Below, in pieces: positions 8,577-15,208 of a stretch of DNA of 64,000 nt; the first letter of the stretch is position 1, and every line of letters starts with the position of its first letter. This DNA is from Mogibacterium kristiansenii (GTDB lineage: Bacteria; Bacillota; Clostridia; Peptostreptococcales; Anaerovoracaceae). The position numbers and the translations under genes are program-made. The notes below the pieces were generated by a model, which was not told the origin of the DNA, did no database searches, and saw only the letters and a list, made by a program, of their open reading frames with translations. The stretch is from positions 32,448-96,447 of the forward strand of contig NZ_VUNA01000009.1 in assembly GCF_009695905.1 (NCBI RefSeq), in the 5' to 3' direction.

Positions 8577-10376
8577 TTATTCCTCCTCTGTATTATCCTC
8601 ATCTGTAAATTCCGGTAAAATCTCTTTGATCTGTTCAATGACTTCTTCCGGATTTTCCTCCACCTGTGCGCCGGCGGACGTGTGATGTCCTCCCCCGCCA
8701 AAACGCTCCATCAGCATCTGTACGTTCACATCTCCCAGCGAACGGGCGCTGATGACGGTCTTGTTCATATCGTTTTTGCCCAGTGCGATTGCAGCACGCA
8801 CCCCCTTTACGGAAAGCAGCGAATCCGCAACCTGCGCGTTGATAATCTGAGCTTCTGTGGAATAGCCCTGGGATGTGGCGATTACCACACCGTTATCCAA
8901 GTACTCCGCATTGGCGATGGCATCCGCTTTGGACTGGAAGGTGGTCGCTTCGCTCTGGAAGAACCGCTTTACTTCCGATGTGTCCGCACCTGCTCGCCGC
9001 AGCCACGCAGCAGCTTCGAAGGTCCGCACGCCGGTTTTGCTGGAAAAACTGTTGGTGTCCACGGTAATTCCGGCCAGCAGCGTCTCCGCTTCGAACTTGT
9101 TCACGATTCGGCGGGTTGCCGTATACTGAATGATTTCCGTCATCAATTCGCTGGCGGAAGAAGCGTAGGACTCGATGTACGCCAGCGTCGGATTGGCAAT
9201 GGAATCATCGGACAGACGGTGGTGATCCACCACAACCACCCGAAGGTTTTTCTCCAAAATATCGCTGCACTCCACCATGCTCGGGCGATTGGCGTCCACA
9301 ACGATGATCAGAGTCTTCTCATCCAGAATTTCCTTCGCCTTATCGCTGTTTATGATATTGTAGTTTTCCGTTTCCACCGCCTGGGTGTATACGGTTTGAA
9401 GGGCTTCATTGTAATTATCGATCACGATATAGGCATCCCGTTCGTAATACCGGCAAATTTTATATGCGCCGATGGCCGAGCCGAAACAGTCCATATCCGG
9501 CCAGCGATGCCCCATGATAACGATTTTCGAGCTCTCCAGAATCAGCTGTTTTAACGCATGAGCGATAATTCTGGATTTTCCCTTGTTATTTTTTTCCAAA
9601 GACTGCAGCTTTCCACCGTAGTAGTGGGTGCGATCCCCATTCTTTACAACCGCTTGGTCGCCCCCACGACCCAGCGCCAACTCCAGTGCGGCCTCTGCCA
9701 ATTCTTTTGCACTCTTCAAGGACTTCATTCCCAAAGCCATGCCGATGCTCAAGCTGACCGGAAAGTCTACCTTCGTATCGATTTTTCTCACGTCGTCCAG
9801 TACGGAGAAACGACTTTCGATAATTCGATCCGCATCTCTCCGGTACACGGTCATCATGTAGGAATCCGCTTCGATGGAATCGATGGAGGCATCATACTGA
9901 GATGCCCATTTCCGAACGATTCGATCCACTTCCGTCGGAACTGCCAGCCGGCTGTCTTCCGTCGTGCTGGACATCATCTCATCGTAATTGTCGATGCTGA
10001 TGTACAGGATGCACACCTGTTCCTGCTTTCTCTCTTCCCTCAGGGTATCCCTTTCCGTCACATTAATAAAGTACACGAAAATATCTTCATCATCCTTCGG
10101 GTCGTTATTCGTCCGAAGGACAAAGGACTGAGAATTTCGTTCGATTTCAATCTCTTCAGCTTCTTCATCCCGAGCAGCGGCTACGAGCGCTTTCCTCTTC
10201 ACACCGGTCAGGGCAAAGAAATTCTGCTCCGCAATGCCTTCGTAAGCAAATACATCCTTCATCAGTGCGTTTGCCGCTTTGATACATCCATCCGGTGCCA
10301 GTATGCAGGCGGGGAGCGGGATGTCCGCTAAGTATTCGTTTACGCTTGAATTTTCTGTTACTTGTATCTGTTCCAT
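8577..10376 (-). CDS. gdpP: DHH/DHHA1 c-di-AMP phosphodiesterase, GdpP type without membrane segments
   Basis: Predicted cyclic di-AMP phosphodiesterase of 599 residues. A PAS-like region (about 15-105) and a degenerate GGDEF domain (about 120-250, lacking the GGDEF loop) precede the DHH domain. The DHH domain has GHRWPDMDCFGSAIG, VVDANRPSM and VVVDHHRLSD, and the C-terminal DHHA1 has GGGGHHTSAG. Classical GdpP of about 657 residues begins with two transmembrane helices. Here the N-terminus (MEQIQVTENSSVNEYLAD) is hydrophilic and leads straight into the PAS-like region, so the enzyme appears cytosolic. The position upstream of rplI is the standard gdpP context. Confidence 0.9.
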   Translation of the reverse strand: MEQIQVTENSSVNEYLADIPLPACILAPDGCIKAANALMKDVFAYEGIAEQNFFALTGVKRKALVAAARDEEAEEIEIERNSQSFVLRTNNDPKDDEDIFVYFINVTERDTLREERKQEQVCILYISIDNYDEMMSSTTEDSRLAVPTEVDRIVRKWASQYDASIDSIEADSYMMTVYRRDADRIIESRFSVLDDVRKIDTKVDFPVSLSIGMALGMKSLKSAKELAEAALELALGRGGDQAVVKNGDRTHYYGGKLQSLEKNNKGKSRIIAHALKQLILESSKIVIMGHRWPDMDCFGSAIGAYKICRYYERDAYIVIDNYNEALQTVYTQAVETENYNIINSDKAKEILDEKTLIIVVDANRPSMVECSDILEKNLRVVVVDHHRLSDDSIANPTLAYIESYASSASELMTEIIQYTATRRIVNKFEAETLLAGITVDTNSFSSKTGVRTFEAAAWLRRAGADTSEVKRFFQSEATTFQSKADAIANAEYLDNGVVIATSQGYSTEAQIINAQVADSLLSVKGVRAAIALGKNDMNKTVISARSLGDVNVQMLMERFGGGGHHTSAGAQVEENPEEVIEQIKEILPEFTDEDNTEEE

Positions 10377-10420
10377 AGTATTCTCGCAGTCTATTGTCCT
10401 ATCCTTAATTTTTCTTTAAA

Positions 10421-11341
10421 TTATTTCCCAACTGTTCTCAGAAGATCAATCAGTCGGTTTAATTCATCAATGCTGTAGTATTCCAGCTCGATTTTTCCCT
10501 TTTTCTTACCCTGAACGATGGATACCTTTGTACCGATCAGGTCTCTCAGGTCGTTTTCCACCGTTATTATTTCAGAAGACTTCTTCTTTTCCGGCTTCTT
10601 CGTTTCCTTTTTTCCGCCCTCTTTCAGTTTTTTTACGATTTCCTCCACCGTACGCACCGAAAGCTCTTCTTTTTCAATTCGCTCCGCCAGCATTCGCTGT
10701 TTTCTCGGATCTTCCAACGACAGAAGTGTTCTTCCGTGAGCCGCGGAAATCTTTCCTTCACTCACCTTTTTCTGAACATCTTCCGGAAGCTTCAAAAGAC
10801 GTACGGAGTTTGCGATATATGCCCTACTCTTGCCCAGCGATTCGGATACCTGTTCCTGTGTAAAGCCGAATTTGTGAATCATCTGCTGCAGTCCGTTCGC
10901 CTCTTCAATCGGATCCAAATCCTCTCGCTGCATATTCTCGATGATGGTTACAATCAGATTCTGCTTCTCGTCGAACTCCCGAATCAAGCAAGGAACTTTC
11001 TTCAGTCCTGCCAGTCTGGACGCTCTCCATCTCCGTTCGCCGGCTACCAGCTCGTATCCGGAACCCTTGCGCTGTACCACCAGCGGCTGAATTACGCCAT
11101 TGTCCTGAATGGATTGAGACAGTTCCTCCAGTCTCTTCACATTGAATTTTTTTCTCGGCTGATTTGGGTTCGGTTTAATATCATCGATATCGATGTAATG
11201 CACCCGGTCTCCCGAATCCGCTTCTTCTTCCTTCTCGAACACTTTATCTATAACCGCGGTATTCTCTTCTTCCAATACCGGTGCCGCATCTGCAAAAAGT
11301 GCATCCAGTCCTCTTCCCAGTCCTCTTTTCTTTGATGCCAT
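10421..11341 (-). CDS. parB: Chromosome-partitioning protein ParB (Spo0J)
   Basis: Centromere-binding CTP switch protein of 306 residues. It begins KKRGLGRGLDALF, the conserved ParA-interacting tail, followed by the ParB/Srx nucleotide domain (IKPNPNQPRKKF, LVAGERRWRASRLAGL), the HTH domain (FTQEQVSESLGKSRAYIAN, HGRTLLSLED) and the C-terminal dimer domain. It lies 3 bases after parA in one operon. Its probable targets are the two parS copies at 12239 and 12306 and the variant at 15167. Confidence 0.97.
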   Translation of the reverse strand: MASKKRGLGRGLDALFADAAPVLEEENTAVIDKVFEKEEEADSGDRVHYIDIDDIKPNPNQPRKKFNVKRLEELSQSIQDNGVIQPLVVQRKGSGYELVAGERRWRASRLAGLKKVPCLIREFDEKQNLIVTIIENMQREDLDPIEEANGLQQMIHKFGFTQEQVSESLGKSRAYIANSVRLLKLPEDVQKKVSEGKISAAHGRTLLSLEDPRKQRMLAERIEKEELSVRTVEEIVKKLKEGGKKETKKPEKKKSSEIITVENDLRDLIGTKVSIVQGKKKGKIELEYYSIDELNRLIDLLRTVGK

Positions 11342-11344
11342 TCA

Positions 11345-12115
11345 TTATCTCCCTTCTCGCTGTACAAATTCATCGGCCAGTTTCTTATATGCCTTGGCCC
11401 CCTTCGACGAAGGGTCATAATCCACAATAGAAAGTCCGTAACTCGGAGCCTCCGCCAGACGGACATTCTTCGGAATCACGGTCTTGAACACCTTATTGCC
11501 AAAGAATCTTTTTACCTCCTGCACTACCTGCAGTCCCAGATTCGTCCGACCATCGAACATGCTGAGGATGACCCCGGTTATCTGAAGATTTCTGTTCATC
11601 TCTCGGCGAACCAATTCCACGGTTTTCATCAGCTGACTCACGCCCTCCAAAGCGTAGAATTCGCACTGAATCGGAATGATTACTCCATCCGCTGCGACTA
11701 ACGCATTTACGGTGAGCAGTCCCAGAGATGGCGGACAGTCGATAAAAATAAAATCGTATTCGTCTTTCACTTGCGCCAATACATTTCGAAGTAAAATTTC
11801 TCTGCCGAAAATCTGAATCAGTTCCACTTCCGCACCGGACAGATCCACGCTTGCCGGGATGATGTCCAGGTTCTTCGTTTCGGTATGGTACACCGCCTTG
11901 TGAACGTCGTACTCTTCCATGGTCAGCGCCTCATAAAGCGTATCGCGAAGCTCTCTCTTCACCAGCCCCAAGCCGCTGGTTGTATTTCCCTGGGGATCGA
12001 TGTCCACCAGTAACACACGCTTTCCTTTGCGTGCCAGGCAGGCCCCCAGATTGATATTCGTTGTTGTCTTCCCGACACCGCCCTTTTGATTAAAGATTGC
12101 GTATGATTTTCCCAT
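11345..12115 (-). CDS. parA: Chromosome-partitioning ATPase ParA (Soj)
   Basis: A 256-residue Walker-type ATPase that works with ParB in origin segregation and in control of DnaA. The deviant Walker A motif KGGVGKTTTNINLG is at residues 11-24, and FIFIDCPPSLGLLTVNAL forms the A'/B region. The short form without an N-terminal HTH is that of chromosomal Soj proteins. The gene reads away from a 500-base non-coding stretch that carries two parS sites. Confidence 0.98.
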   Translation of the reverse strand: MGKSYAIFNQKGGVGKTTTNINLGACLARKGKRVLLVDIDPQGNTTSGLGLVKRELRDTLYEALTMEEYDVHKAVYHTETKNLDIIPASVDLSGAEVELIQIFGREILLRNVLAQVKDEYDFIFIDCPPSLGLLTVNALVAADGVIIPIQCEFYALEGVSQLMKTVELVRREMNRNLQITGVILSMFDGRTNLGLQVVQEVKRFFGNKVFKTVIPKNVRLAEAPSYGLSIVDYDPSSKGAKAYKKLADEFVQREGR

Positions 12116-12238
12116 TCATTTTCCTTCCTTCTGTAATTAAAATCATCTGTTTATTATATAATAAAAGCACTTTCATTTCCAGTTTTCAGCCCCCGCTATT
12201 GCCATATATCACCGAATCTTCACGCTTTTTTCTTTCTT

Positions 12239-12254
12239 TGTTTCACGTGAAACA
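12239..12254. promoter_or_regulatory. parS centromere site 1
   Basis: A perfect copy of the 16-bp palindrome TGTTTCACGTGAAACA, the parS consensus bound by ParB/Spo0J. It lies 124 bp upstream of the parA start and about 10 kb from dnaA. It is one of two exact copies in this intergenic stretch. Confidence 0.97.
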
Positions 12255-12305
12255 ATATATTGTATTTTTTCTTTTCGCTGACACAAGTTAAGAAATGTTG
12301 TATTG

Positions 12306-12321
12306 TGTTTCACGTGAAACA
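12306..12321. promoter_or_regulatory. parS centromere site 2
   Basis: Second perfect TGTTTCACGTGAAACA palindrome, centred 67 bp from the first. Two sites this close should nucleate strong ParB loading next to the parAB operon. Confidence 0.97.
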
Positions 12322-12414
12322 TATATAATATTTCCTACAAAAAATATCTTTTTTCCTTCAGAAATTTTCACAAAAGAATAATTCTGCACCAGTCAACAAC
12401 AGTTCGACTATAAG

Positions 12415-12447
12415 CTTCGAAGAGCATGTCTCTCGAAGATGTTTTTT
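12415..12447 (+). terminator. Orphan intrinsic terminator-like hairpin
   Basis: CTTCGAAGAG pairs with CTCTCGAAG (nine pairs, one bulged A) around a 5-base loop, and TTTTTT follows on the plus strand. No plus-strand gene precedes it, so it may end an unannotated short transcript or be a remnant of an earlier gene. Confidence 0.55.
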
Positions 12448-12545
12448 ATGACCGAATCAAGATGAAAAGCATTGGAAAAACCTGTTTGTAGTGGCAAAAT
12501 AAAAGGGAACGTCGACTCTAGTTCATTGTACGAAGAATTAAAAAT

Positions 12546-12590
12546 CGCCCAAATCTTTTCCTTAACGCAACATTTCAGAGAGACTGGGCG
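12546..12590. terminator. Probable bidirectional terminator after the immunity-like gene
   Basis: CGCCCA and TGGGCG pair across a 33-base loop, with TTTTT to the right on the plus strand and AAAAAT to the left, so a T run follows on either strand. It lies just past the end of the minus-strand toxin/immunity operon. The long loop makes it weaker than usual. Confidence 0.45.
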
Positions 12591-12621
12591 GTTTTTATTT
12601 TTACTTGTCCACAGTTAAAGA

Positions 12622-12807
12622 TTACATTTCATTTACAGTTTCCAATAATTCAATCGGAGTTGTAAAAACACCTATTGTATCATTGTTATCATCAAAAAAT
12701 TCCACTTCAAAATAATTGCCATCGTACTCCAGTACAATAGTTCCCTCTGTTCCGGCTTTTAATCCTTTGAATTCTTTGTTCAATTTTACTACATCTAACT
12801 CTTTCAT
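12622..12807 (-). CDS. DUF4926-type small protein, probable immunity partner
   Basis: A 61-residue acidic protein (MKELDVVKLNKEFKGL...GTEGTIVLEYDGNYFEVEFFD) with the small beta-barrel pattern of DUF4926. Such proteins are often encoded directly downstream of toxin-like domains and are regarded as immunity proteins. The gene starts 3 bases after the stop of the toxin-like gene. No signal peptide or membrane segment is present. The immunity role is inferred from family and position. Confidence 0.75.
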   Translation of the reverse strand: MKELDVVKLNKEFKGLKAGTEGTIVLEYDGNYFEVEFFDDNNDTIGVFTTPIELLETVNEM

Positions 12808-12810
12808 AAT

Positions 12811-13224
12811 TTACTTTCCTTTCTTATCCGGGTAAACCGTGACAATTTTGTAAGTACTTCTGTTATTATCCTTTTGTATGACAACCACTACGTTGGCACT
12901 TACTGATTCACCTGCTTTCCCGATTAACTTTGTTTTATAGGTGTGCTTTGTTCCAAATGGGGTTACTTCAGTTTTATCAGGTATTTTTCCTATAATTGAT
13001 TTTACGATGTTTTTATGAAACAACTTAGAATCAGTTGAAGAATATCCTAAAACATCTTTCATAAATTTTGCTTTTGATCCACCTTTTGGATGATTTATAT
13101 TAAGTAAATATCCCTCGGTTTTCTTTTTGCTATAACGGACATCTCCGAGTGATTTTATTGGAATCTTTGCCTGCTCTTTTGTACCGTGGCTATTACCAAA
13201 TTCGCCGTGATAACCTGTACCCAT
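12811..13224 (-). CDS. DUF6883-like toxin domain protein, orphan of any secretion module
   Basis: A 137-residue basic protein. The N-terminus MGTGYHGEFGNSHGTK resembles the linker that precedes C-terminal toxin domains in polymorphic toxins. The rest (GYLLNINHPKGGSKAKF...HTYKTKLIGKAGESVSANVVVVIQ) looks like the DUF6883 domain. No signal peptide, WXG or repeat region is present, so this is a free-standing toxin tip. The ATG at 13224 overlaps the TAA of the DUF4417 gene (TAATG) and is preceded by GGTGGTGAGG, so translation is coupled. A longer TTG reading from 13257 is possible. The toxin role is inferred from family resemblance and the adjacent DUF4926 gene. Confidence 0.68.
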   Translation of the reverse strand: MGTGYHGEFGNSHGTKEQAKIPIKSLGDVRYSKKKTEGYLLNINHPKGGSKAKFMKDVLGYSSTDSKLFHKNIVKSIIGKIPDKTEVTPFGTKHTYKTKLIGKAGESVSANVVVVIQKDNNRSTYKIVTVYPDKKGK

Positions 13225-13889
13225 TAAGCCCTCACCACCTTTCGGGAGCTTGAGCAATCACTGTCATACTGAATGATTTCAATACCTGCTTTTATGTAGT
13301 CCTTGAATATACAATCCGGAGCTACTCCATAGACTAAAATTCTCTTCGGTTCCAACTTTTTCACAGTTTCTCTTAAACCTCTTTCAAAGTATATTCGCTC
13401 AATGTTGACTTTGACACATCCATGCGACCCAACTGCAATGGTTCCATTTTTGGCAACACCGTCACAGCAAAACGCATACGAACGTTCATCAGAAAATCTG
13501 ATATTTGGAATAACGGTAATGCCGTTCTCCTGTAACCAGTATCCGATAGCTCGGTTTCTGTAAGTGTTCCACTCTTGCATAACAAGAGGCATATCACGAT
13601 ATAGACTGAAGTCAGGAGTAATGACTCCATCAAAATTCTTTAAAATCGGAAGATACCTGTTTGGTGCGTTCCAGATTCTCTCAAATTGTACATCATCCTC
13701 GAAGAAATGTACGAAACTATTGAAGTCTTTGCTTCGTATTGATTTTGAAAACACAGTTAACTTGTGTGGGATTACATCAACGGATTTGATACAAGGCATT
13801 TCTAAAGAGCCATCATAAGTCGCATTCCTTACAAGAAATGAACGAAAGACATCCTTACAGCCTTTTCTGCTATAGTTAGTTCTAGACAT
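13224..13889 (-). CDS. DUF4417 domain protein
   Basis: A 221-residue protein with the DUF4417 pattern: FDGVITPDFSLYRDMP, WNTYRNRAIGYWLQENG, IPNIRFSDERSYAFCCDG and TIAVGSHGCVK. The family is common in phages and mobile elements and its activity is not established. The C-terminus (IQYDSDCSSSRKVVRA) ends exactly where the toxin-like gene begins. In related elements the DUF4417 region and a C-terminal domain can be one polypeptide, so the pair here may be a split fusion. It is AT-richer than the flanking housekeeping genes. Confidence 0.72.
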   Translation of the reverse strand: MSRTNYSRKGCKDVFRSFLVRNATYDGSLEMPCIKSVDVIPHKLTVFSKSIRSKDFNSFVHFFEDDVQFERIWNAPNRYLPILKNFDGVITPDFSLYRDMPLVMQEWNTYRNRAIGYWLQENGITVIPNIRFSDERSYAFCCDGVAKNGTIAVGSHGCVKVNIERIYFERGLRETVKKLEPKRILVYGVAPDCIFKDYIKAGIEIIQYDSDCSSSRKVVRA

Positions 13890-13966
13890 ATTATAAAACT
13901 TTCCGGGGATTAGTGAGAAAACGGCATAGAACCCCCTTGTTTAGAATATTAATTTACCGTTTTCTA

Positions 13967-13995
13967 TTGAATATCTCTCCGAAAATTGCTATAAT
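13967..13995 (+). promoter_or_regulatory. Promoter for a predicted small RNA
   Basis: TTGAAT and TATAAT are separated by 17 bases on the plus strand, opposite to the island genes. The -10 box lies inside the left arm of a 16-bp inverted repeat (13977-14029). Confidence 0.6.
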
Positions 13996-14029
13996 ACTTC
14001 TGCTTTGATACGAATAGCAATATTCGGAG
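13977..14029. repeat. Inverted repeat, 16-bp arms
   Basis: Arms at 13977-13992 and 14014-14029 (CTCCGAAAATTGCTAT and the complement of CTCCGAATATTGCTAT) match at 15 of 16 positions around a 21-base spacer. It sits between the divergently read DUF4417 gene and the predicted small RNA. It may be an operator or give the RNA a 5' structure. Confidence 0.7.
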
Positions 14030-14075
14030 ATGAAATCAATATATCTTGTCTTAACAAGTTATATTGATTTTTTTA
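14002..14075 (+). ncRNA. Predicted small RNA of about 75 nt
   Basis: A good plus-strand promoter (13967-13995) is followed after about 40 bases by a strong intrinsic terminator. The terminator has an 11-bp perfect stem, 14033-14043 with 14060-14070, an inner CTTG/CAAG stem, and a run of seven T. The start is estimated from the -10 box. A 34-codon reading frame begins at 14031 but has no spaced ribosome-binding site and runs through the terminator, so a non-coding RNA is more likely. Its target is unknown; the island's own mRNAs are candidates. Confidence 0.5.
14033..14074 (+). terminator. Intrinsic terminator of the predicted small RNA
   Basis: AAATCAATATA pairs perfectly with TATATTGATTT (14060-14070), with an inner CTTG-CAAG stem and a run of T to 14074. 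The orientation is plus; the minus strand has no T run at its end, so it does not serve the ImmA gene. Confidence 0.75.
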
Positions 14076-14088
14076 ACATTAAGAACAT

Positions 14089-14628
14089 TCAAGAGGCATC
14101 ACTCCTTTCACTATTAATCTTTTTATATTGAATTTTGGCAGCATCATAAGAGACACCACATTCTTCAATAATTTCTCCTACGGAACAACCTTTCATTAAA
14201 TGTGCTGGAACCAAAAGTTCTCCGGCAAAGCATTTCGCTTGCCACTCCGGGTCACGATATGCTTTAATTTTTTTGTTGGTAAAATTTCTTTCTAACTTAA
14301 ATCCGCAAAAGCAAATGGTGAAATAGTGCCCAATTTCATGTGCAATAGTCATTCTATCTCTGCCATTTCCATTGCAAGCACCTTCATACACGCTTTCCCT
14401 TATGCGGATATGACCGGTAAGAGTATTGGTGTCAGCGTGAGTTCCAAAAGGTAACTCGTTATTCTCTACGATTTCATAACTGAAGTTATCAAATATTTCA
14501 GCAAGAACATCCAATAGTTCCGTAATGGGAAAATACTTTTCATTTTCTAGACCCAAAAACTTTCTTAACATTAAAGTTAAATCTCTGATATCTTGTCTGG
14601 ATTTGGGCTCAACAATGTATTCTGCCAA
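14089..14628 (-). CDS. ImmA/IrrE family metallopeptidase
   Basis: A 179-residue zinc protease with the signature AHEIGHYFTICF (HExxH) around residue 96 and a C-terminal QAKCFAGELLVPAHLM segment typical of ImmA/IrrE (DUF955) proteins. These enzymes cleave a partner XRE repressor in response to stress and thereby induce mobile elements. The start is a TTG one base after the stop of the XRE gene, with GAGGAG upstream, so the two are coupled. The pair is a likely ImmA/ImmR-type switch. Confidence 0.88.
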   Translation of the reverse strand: MAEYIVEPKSRQDIRDLTLMLRKFLGLENEKYFPITELLDVLAEIFDNFSYEIVENNELPFGTHADTNTLTGHIRIRESVYEGACNGNGRDRMTIAHEIGHYFTICFCGFKLERNFTNKKIKAYRDPEWQAKCFAGELLVPAHLMKGCSVGEIIEECGVSYDAAKIQYKKINSERSDAS

Positions 14629-14629
14629 A

Positions 14630-14995
14630 CTATTTCTCCTCTTCTTTTCTCTTTAAAATAGCGAATATTTCTTTACTGGCTTCTTCGTCTAAACTGTCAA
14701 AATGTCTGGCAAAGCATACTGCGAGTTCACGGTTACCTGAAGGAATATCTTTAATTTTTAATTCAACAGTTTCTCCGGATTCAATAACGGCATTTTCCAA
14801 TTCCTCTTGTTGTTTAGCTGAAAGATTGTATAAGTTTGCTAATTTCTCGTACCAAGAGGCAGGCATTTTCTTCTTACCATTTTCAACAGCTGATAAAAAT
14901 GCTGAGGAAACATTTAAATTTTCGGCCATTTCTTTGAGTTTCTCCCCACGCTGTAGTCTCAATTTTCTCAAAAAAGCTCCAAGTGTTGTTTTCAT
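14630..14995 (-). CDS. XRE-family HTH repressor (ImmR-like)
   Basis: A 121-residue protein with an N-terminal HTH (LGAFLRKLRLQRGEKLKEMAENLNVSSAFLSAVENGKKKMP) and a Glu-rich C-terminal part. It is encoded immediately before an ImmA-type protease. GAGGAGGAT precedes the ATG at 14995. The promoter at 15030-15058 is flanked by two AACC-N6-GGTT dyads, which points to autoregulation. Confidence 0.9.
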   Translation of the reverse strand: MKTTLGAFLRKLRLQRGEKLKEMAENLNVSSAFLSAVENGKKKMPASWYEKLANLYNLSAKQQEELENAVIESGETVELKIKDIPSGNRELAVCFARHFDSLDEEASKEIFAILKRKEEEK

Positions 14996-15009
14996 TGTCC
15001 ATCCTCCTC

Positions 15010-15023
15010 AACCAAATTAGGTT
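15010..15023. promoter_or_regulatory. Operator dyad O1 of the XRE repressor (predicted)
   Basis: AACCAAATTAGGTT: an AACC-N6-GGTT dyad at the predicted transcription start of the XRE-immA operon. It is the same pattern as the dyad at 15057-15070. Confidence 0.65.
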
Positions 15024-15029
15024 AACTGT

Positions 15030-15058
15030 ATTGTATACCACCTTCATCTCTTTGTCAA
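15030..15058 (-). promoter_or_regulatory. Promoter of the XRE-immA operon
   Basis: On the minus strand TTGACA (15053-15058) and TACAAT (15030-15035) are separated by exactly 17 bases. This is a near-consensus vegetative promoter about 35 bases ahead of the XRE start codon. Confidence 0.85.
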
Positions 15059-15070
15059 CCTATTTGGGTT
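15057..15070. promoter_or_regulatory. Operator dyad O2 of the XRE repressor (predicted)
   Basis: AACCTATTTGGGTT, the second AACC-N6-GGTT dyad. It overlaps the end of the -35 box. Its centre is 47 bp from O1, so bound repressor would bracket the promoter. Confidence 0.65.
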
Positions 15071-15150
15071 AATTTTTATCTAATAATAATCAATCCTTTA
15101 TTTTTTTCTATCCAACAACAAATACGTCGGCAATTCACGAGCAAAAGTGC

Positions 15151-15191
15151 AAAAAAAGAGGGAGCATGTTTCACATGAAACACACCCCCTC
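15151..15191 (-). terminator. rsmG operon terminator with embedded parS
   Basis: On the minus strand GAGGG (15187-15191) pairs with CCCTC (15158-15162), the parS-like palindrome forms the inner stem, and a run of seven T follows (15151-15157). It ends the long mnmE-mnmG-rsmG transcript before the acquired island. Confidence 0.8.
15167..15182. promoter_or_regulatory. parS-like site 3
   Basis: TGTTTCACATGAAACA differs from the parS consensus at one central position. It lies about 2.9 kb from the two perfect copies, on the other side of the acquired island, inside the terminator stem. Confidence 0.8.
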
Positions 15192-15208
15192 ATTTTTCTA
15201 CAGCTTTG

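Larger units (their letters stand above)
12322..12621. other. AT-rich non-coding stretch between parS pair and toxin island
   Basis: About 300 bases in which I see no credible gene. It contains two terminator-like hairpins (12415-12447 and 12546-12590) and marks the junction between the conserved parAB region and the acquired island. There is no obvious attachment-site direct repeat. Confidence 0.6.

Noticed and set aside
14031..14138. Short peptide gene starting MKSIYLVLTSYIDFF
   Set aside because: No spaced ribosome-binding site, and the frame runs through a strong terminator.
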